Assembly: GCA_030280995.1 (NCBI GenBank)
Contig: JASXTE010000036.1
Span: 124,001-188,000, forward strand
DNA length: 64,000 nucleotides
Source of the DNA: Hemileia vastatrix
Lineage: Eukaryota > Basidiomycota > Pucciniomycetes > Pucciniales > Zaghouaniaceae
Reading direction: 5' to 3'
Both the position numbers and the translations under genes were made by a program. Below the pieces are notes generated by a model. The model was not told where the DNA came from and ran no database searches. It worked only from the letters and a program-made list of their open reading frames with translations. Of the stretch, positions 58,508 to 64,000 are shown piece after piece. Within the stretch, counting starts at the first letter, position 1; each line of letters opens with the position of its first letter.

Positions 58508-61500
58508 CAATTGCTCTTGCTAGTCATTTGACTAAATTGACCAGTCAACTGACCCGCTCATCAATCGGTCAAGAAAGGGCAGTTACACTTGTACACTGTG
58601 GCTGATACAATTGTTTTCTTTTTCTGGACCGTCCTGTACTCCGATATTCGACTGGACTCGAGGAAAAAAAGACCAATTTTCATATAACAATAAGTCCAAT
58701 GGAATAAAAGTAACAGTCTTATGTGCGATGATTCCAATTGTTTAGACAAAAATGTAACACGTGCCAACCGGCAAAACATTTTGGGCTTGGACACACTCCT
58801 TTGATGATGGATCCATAAACAGAGTGTATTCAAATCACATTACCGTCAGACCCATTTAGCTTGTATCTGCAAATTGTGATTTTCAATTGCACATGTTACA
58901 TCGGTTCTTGGGAAATTTGGACAGAAGGAAGATAAGGACAAAGAGAAAGAGAGAAAAAAACGAGAAGGAAAGAAAGAGCGGAGATGTTGGAGAGGATGAA
59001 GTCGTCAAATGATGTTAGAAGACCCAAGAGGCTATTGGTCCTGCTCAAAAGTGCCGGTCCATTCATCTTGATGAGTGTCAAGCAATCGAAAGAACCGATT
59101 AGTCAAGTGGCAAAAGGGCCAACAGAGAAGTACATAGAAAGAGAGAATGAGAAAAAAAGAGAAAGAAAGAAAAGCATGTTCAATGACCATATGGCGGGCA
59201 AAGCATGTGGTCAAACTGCATGAGCACTTTAATCAATTTGACCAGGGCCAGTAGAGTTGACCAGGGTATAAGTAAACGTAATTCAACTGACTTGAATATC
59301 CTTCATGTCAAAAATGAATGATTTGCCTCACCTCTCCTTTCATGTTTATTCTTTGTGTTTGGTCAATCAAATGAACTCAAGTGAAAGTGCATCCTTAAGA
59401 CAAACGGTGTTTGTCCTGTCTTTACTCGCACTTGGTTGAAAATTGCCATCCACTGACACACACTAAACCACTCGATCGGCTGTAACATTGGGCTGTTTCT
59501 TCTTCATTCTTCCGCTTCTGCACTTTATCAGCAGTCAAAATAGGATTACGCCATCCAATGTTGACCATTTGATATTTTCTACTACACTTTGCATGTTACA
59601 TCTATGCCAGCACAAGAGCCACATGCGCTTTACATTGACAAATTGAAGTTGATGTTCAGGTCATCCGCGAGTTGGGCTGATGTCGTTCAATGTGGTTCAA
59701 TGTGGTCCAACACTAAAGTAGCTTAAACTTTTTTGCTCTGCTCGTTGATGTGTCAAAGATGATTGAATGCATGCAATTCAATTGAATGTACTCAACTGAC
59801 AGTGTCTTTTAAATCAACTCACCAAAGCAAAGAGAGACTGGGAGAAGTGTCAAAGGATCATTAATGAGGGTAAGGATGACGAAATTGATGAAGATGATGA
59901 AGATGATGAAGATAATGAAGATGAAAGTTAACAATTGAAGAGATATGAAATTTTCCCATCGATTGATTTTTGACATTTGGTTCCTGTTTGCTAGTGGATA
60001 GCTTTTTCTTTGGAGAGGTAAATAATAGTTTGATTTAGATGATTGTCACTCTCGTCCGATGGGAGGGAAAAAGAAAGAAAAAATAGACGAAACCTTTTTC
60101 GCTCGTAAATACAATTACAGGGCATTTGTAATAGAAATGAGAGAAATGAGAAAATGAGAGAAAGAGAAAGAGGCAAGAAAGAGAAGGAGAAAGAAGAAAA
60201 TTGTAGAAAGTCACTTTGAAGACTTGTTATGTCCTATGACTGTAATTTAAACCTCATAGTTTCATCTTTCAAATCACACATCTACTTCTCTCAGTGAGGT
60301 TTTAAAGTCAGTTGTTGTCTTTGCTTGCATATTTTCTTTTTTTCTTTTTTTCTCTTCTTTTCTTCTACTTCTCTGCTTGTCTTTTTCTTTCTCTTCTTTC
60401 TCCTCTTTCTCCTCTTTCACGTTTTGCATTGGCGAGAGGCAAGAGAACCTGCGAAATTTGTACTCTCTTAAAGAAGGCAAAAGAGAAGAGGGAGATCAAA
60501 TACACAACAACAACAACAACAAGACGACCAAAGCAGGTACATCCTGATGTCAAAGGTCTAAATGTACCTTTAGTATTTCTTCTCTTGTCTCAAGTATCAG
60601 CTAATGTCTTGTGAGTTGGTGCAAGTGGCTATTTGCGTATCCGCGTTTTCTTGGCCACTTATCCTCCTGTACTTAGTGGCTTGGGGGTATTCGGGGGTCG
60701 GAGCCATCAGACTGGCCAAGAAGGAGAGAGGCAAGAGGCAAACAGAGAGAAAGAGAGAAAGGAAAAAAGAGAAAGAGAAAAAAGGAGACCAGCAGGCCAA
60801 TGGTGCTTCTGGTGAATTTCACCAATCGGCGGGCAATTGGTAAAAGGTAATGGCTGCAAGTGCTAGTGATGATACTGTAACAGTGGCCAGTGGTCTTTTC
60901 TTTGGCGGCGACTGAGGTTTTGACCTTCGACCTCTCCTGTAACCGCGCTTTGGATGGGCATGAAAACAGGGCCGACTTTTTTTTTCTTCCTCTCTCTCCA
61001 GCTGAGATAAAAACATTAGACTAAATACACTTGTCCACTGCCAACACTGTCCTCTCGTTAATAAGTGATGCACTGAAGTTGACCACCTAAGATGGCCTTC
61101 TGACCAACCGACCAACCAACTGACAGACTGACTGACTGACTGACTGATTGACGGACACAACTGTTATTGACAAAAGTGTTCTCTCATTGATAGTCACTTA
61201 CAACAAATGGTAGGATGAAGAAATCACTCCAACAATCAATGATGTGCAGTAAAATTTTAGAACCAACAATTCAATTAGGTACAAATCAATGGGTGAGTCA
61301 TTTAAATTAATCACCATTTTTGTTTGGTGCGCAGTTGAACTTCGTGAGAATGTCACTATCCTCTGGGGAAACACGAATACTGCCTCTTGTACACTGTTGT
61401 ATTCTCTAGTTCATAGTGTACAGTGTACAGCCTGCACATTACATTTCCATCAGGAAGCATGAAGACATAAAAAGTGTTTTTATCGAAACAAGGGATCACA

Positions 61501-63888
61501 AAATCTTCCACTGTAACTGTCATCTTCTATGTGAGGAAAAATTTTCACACGAGTTCTTTTGTTCATGTGTGATGGCTCTTTCTCTCTCTATTTCTCTCTA
61601 TTTGATGGAAATCTTCATCATCAGTTTGCAATTTACCTCGAGATGTGACAAAGAGACAATGTTGAAGAGTGTAAAGAGTGTGAAGAGTGCAAATACAAAA
61701 ACCTTCTGGGGATGAGCAATGAACAGTGAACGTATTTGTTCATCCGCTTCATCCAGTTGTAAAGCTAAATGCTCACTTGATCTGACTTAACTTGTCATAA
61801 CACGCAACTTGGATGAAAGAATGGATCAACCTTGAATTGCCTTTTCAACAACTTGTTTCAATCGAAAATCACCGGATAAAAACAATTCTGCTGTCAGAGT
61901 GCAAACAAGTACATTGTGTGAACCATGCGGATGCGCTTCGATCGATCAATTGATCTGCCAAACTGAATGAAAATTTGTCAGTAAAAGACTAAAAGACCGA
62001 AAGAACAAACATAGCGCTTCAACAACAGTTTTTATTTTGACATCAAATGTTGCCGAAAAAATGGGAAATTTCAATTTTCCATTGTCACCGCTCAAAGGTC
62101 ACCCATTGACAAAAGGTAATTTGTCTTTTCACCCGGATGGATCATTAGGGATCATTAGGTACCTGATAAATGGTTCAATGAAGTTGTACCAGTTGTCGAT
62201 TAAGATTGCAATTTTATTTTTCATGTTTTTCTTGAAAAATTTGCTTTTGAGTCTTTTGGTTACTTCCGATAGGTCAAGATTGTTCAACCAGTTTGTTCGA
62301 TGGTTCTCAATCGCTCTTTCGAATATTGTCCAGTCTTTTATTAGCTCGTACACTCGTGAGTATATCAAATAAGTCACTTGGATGTATTGAACTGAAAGCA
62401 CTTTTTCAAGTGGCTTTTTAGTTTGAAAAGTGAGAACATTTACCTTGAATTACTTTACGCTATGTGAAATTGGTAATTTTCCAGTCCGAACAGGCAAACA
62501 ATTCGATTGAACCTGTAGTTCGAGTAAAGTGGTCAGTCAACAAGAACATTTAGTCGGCTTTCCTTTGGTAGTGTAGTACAAGACTAACACAATCAACATC
62601 TCTTACCGTACAAAGTGTTGGAGTGAAAAGAAAACCTTTGTTCACTTCAATAAGTGACTTTTTTGATGTTGCCTTGTTTAGGACAAACAAAGGTATCATT
62701 TATCCTGTGTCATTTAGTTGAGTGATATTCATTACCAGTTGAATTGTGAAGTGAGTGAGACCACCTAAAGAGGTTGTACAATTGTATTTAGTCATCACAA
62801 TTATAGGAGTTTCAGTATATCATGACGATGTATCGGCAGCAAAAAGGATGAAGTTGGTATCTGTGAACTCGATGGAAGAGCAATCATATGAAAGATTACT
62901 GATTGAAGGCAAATACAATCGGCGATTATCAAACGTGTTAGTGGCCTACAGTCTGGTGGTTTAATTGCGGGTAAAGAGTAAAATACAGTTGTTGACTGAG
63001 CGGAAGAGGGCAGGGAAGCCAGTAAGGCAAGTGAGTAAAGTGAAGCATGGAAAAGGATGAAGGATAAAGGATAAAGGAGAGGCTAATGGGCCGAACAAGC
63101 TGAGTGGGCCAAGAAAAAAAAGTAAGAAGAAGAGCCGAGGGGCCAAAGGGGTCGGCTCAGTGTCTGGCCAAAGTCGCGTCAGCCGTCAGTCAGGGCATCA
63201 TCAGTGAATTTGTATGTTCAAACTTGGGGTGTTCATTCTCGTTGCCCTTGTTCTTGAAAGACTGACGCATTTGGCATTTGAAAACCCGTATATACGTGTA
63301 TGTAATTACATGCCATTTAAAAATGGGCACTTGTACACTTGTAGGCAAAGTCAAGTACAAAGAAAGACACGGGTACCTGTTTACCTGTGTTCATTACGCG
63401 AAACAGAGGAAGACAAAGTCAGTCTAAACTTTCGGGACTGACGCCTCGATCCATTTATCCATTTCTCCATTTCTCAATTCAGTCGCCAGTCACTGCCTCC
63501 CAGGCTGATTCACTGTTTGACTCATCATCACTGATTTTTTGACTTTTTGACTTTGTGCATCTTTCTGAGACTGCTGACTGAAATACCTGTCACTCATTTA
63601 CTCAACGATCTTCCCATTCGACCCGATCTGTTGTGTTTTTTTTTCTCACTCATTTGCCTTCATTTACCTTCATTTGGTCGGCCAACTTGTCTGCCAACTG
63701 ACAACTTGCAACTTGCAACTTACGACTTGCAATTGCCAGGTTGAAACAGGCAACAAGCAACAAGCAACAAGCGATTGGACCAGCCACACAACTGACAACA
63801 TTCACTTTACCAAGTCCACCAGAGCAGTAATAATTAACCTCAACGATGAGGCAAGTTAACTTAATAGTTTGATCTATGACCAGTTTGT

Positions 63889-63917
63889 AATTTTCACTTC
63901 AATTTCAAGTGAAAATT
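63889..63917. repeat. Perfect inverted repeat, 11-bp arms, 7-nt loop
   Basis: AATTTTCACTT, loop CAATTTC, AAGTGAAAATT. The arms contain the AAGTG word that is common throughout the window. Confidence 0.95.
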
Positions 63918-64000
63918 CTCACTCAAAATCGTCAAGTGTATCAATAGTAAGGTTTAAATCAATAAAAACAAAGTCCCACAACAAACACAGTGTACACAAG

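Larger units (their letters stand above)
45812..64000. other. 18 kb upstream of Tlx/C15 without a firm gene call
   Basis: I cannot call a gene with confidence here. It may be the regulatory flank of the homeobox gene and should hold its missing 5' exon. It contains purine tracts (about 45945-46035, 47285-47388, 57140-57240), a pyrimidine tract (about 53080-53215), palindromes (47193-47211, 49587-49630, 49977-49992, 63889-63917) and many 7-9 bp arrays. Exon-like segments on the plus strand at 47550-47666, 47866-47938 and 52711-52860 are discussed in the findings. ATG frames at 60604-60843 (one membrane helix, then a charged low-complexity tail) and 62061-62372 are unrecognised. Confidence 0.45.

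Noticed and set aside
1..64000. tRNA, rRNA and transposon genes
   Set aside because: I scanned for GGTTCRANNCC B-box cores on both strands, and for integrase or transposase motifs and long terminal or inverted repeats, and found none convincing.

Overview
Kind of sequence: AT-rich animal nuclear DNA with spliceosomal genes. Clean introns of 74-477 nt (one of 2.9 kb) have GTAAG/GTGAG-type donors and pyrimidine-AG acceptors. The gene set (PAN2-like, TENT5/FAM46, bestrophin, a Tlx/C15-class homeobox gene and a cluster of catalytically dead trypsin-like proteins) fits an arthropod. A mite or other chelicerate is plausible because dead S1 protease families are well known there, but nothing here fixes the species.

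Layout: 1-6.3 kb is gene-poor. A three-exon PAN2-like gene lies on the minus strand (9297 to 6437); it has the WD40 half and linker but no UCH or RNase domain. A single-exon TENT5 poly(A) polymerase of 1096 aa lies divergently on the plus strand (15904-19194). After 8 kb of gene-poor DNA comes a six-exon bestrophin chloride channel gene (27220-31730), very well conserved but with three reading-frame breaks, one of them an exact 31-bp tandem duplication in exon 1. Next is a cluster of intronless S1 serine-protease homologues (32185-33048 +, 33272-34048 +, 37226-35112 -), all lacking the catalytic His and Asp, with one probable dead fragment at 34.4-34.6 kb. A degraded multi-membrane, possibly chemoreceptor-like remnant follows at 37.75-39.0 kb. 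A Tlx/C15 (clawless) homeobox gene lies on the minus strand (about 45.8 to 41.28 kb). The remaining 18 kb has no gene I can call firmly. It holds palindromes, purine/pyrimidine tracts, many short tandem repeats, and a weak candidate for the 5' exons of a secreted or receptor gene.

How the genes relate: the PAN2-like and TENT5 neighbours act in opposite directions on mRNA poly(A) tails in other animals, but being neighbours is the only link seen here. The protease homologues look like local duplicates of one lineage plus a more divergent member. The most widespread unexplained feature is the abundance of tandem arrays with a unit of 7, 8 or 9 bp (3-7 copies) across non-coding DNA. All calls come from reading the sequence; no searches were run.
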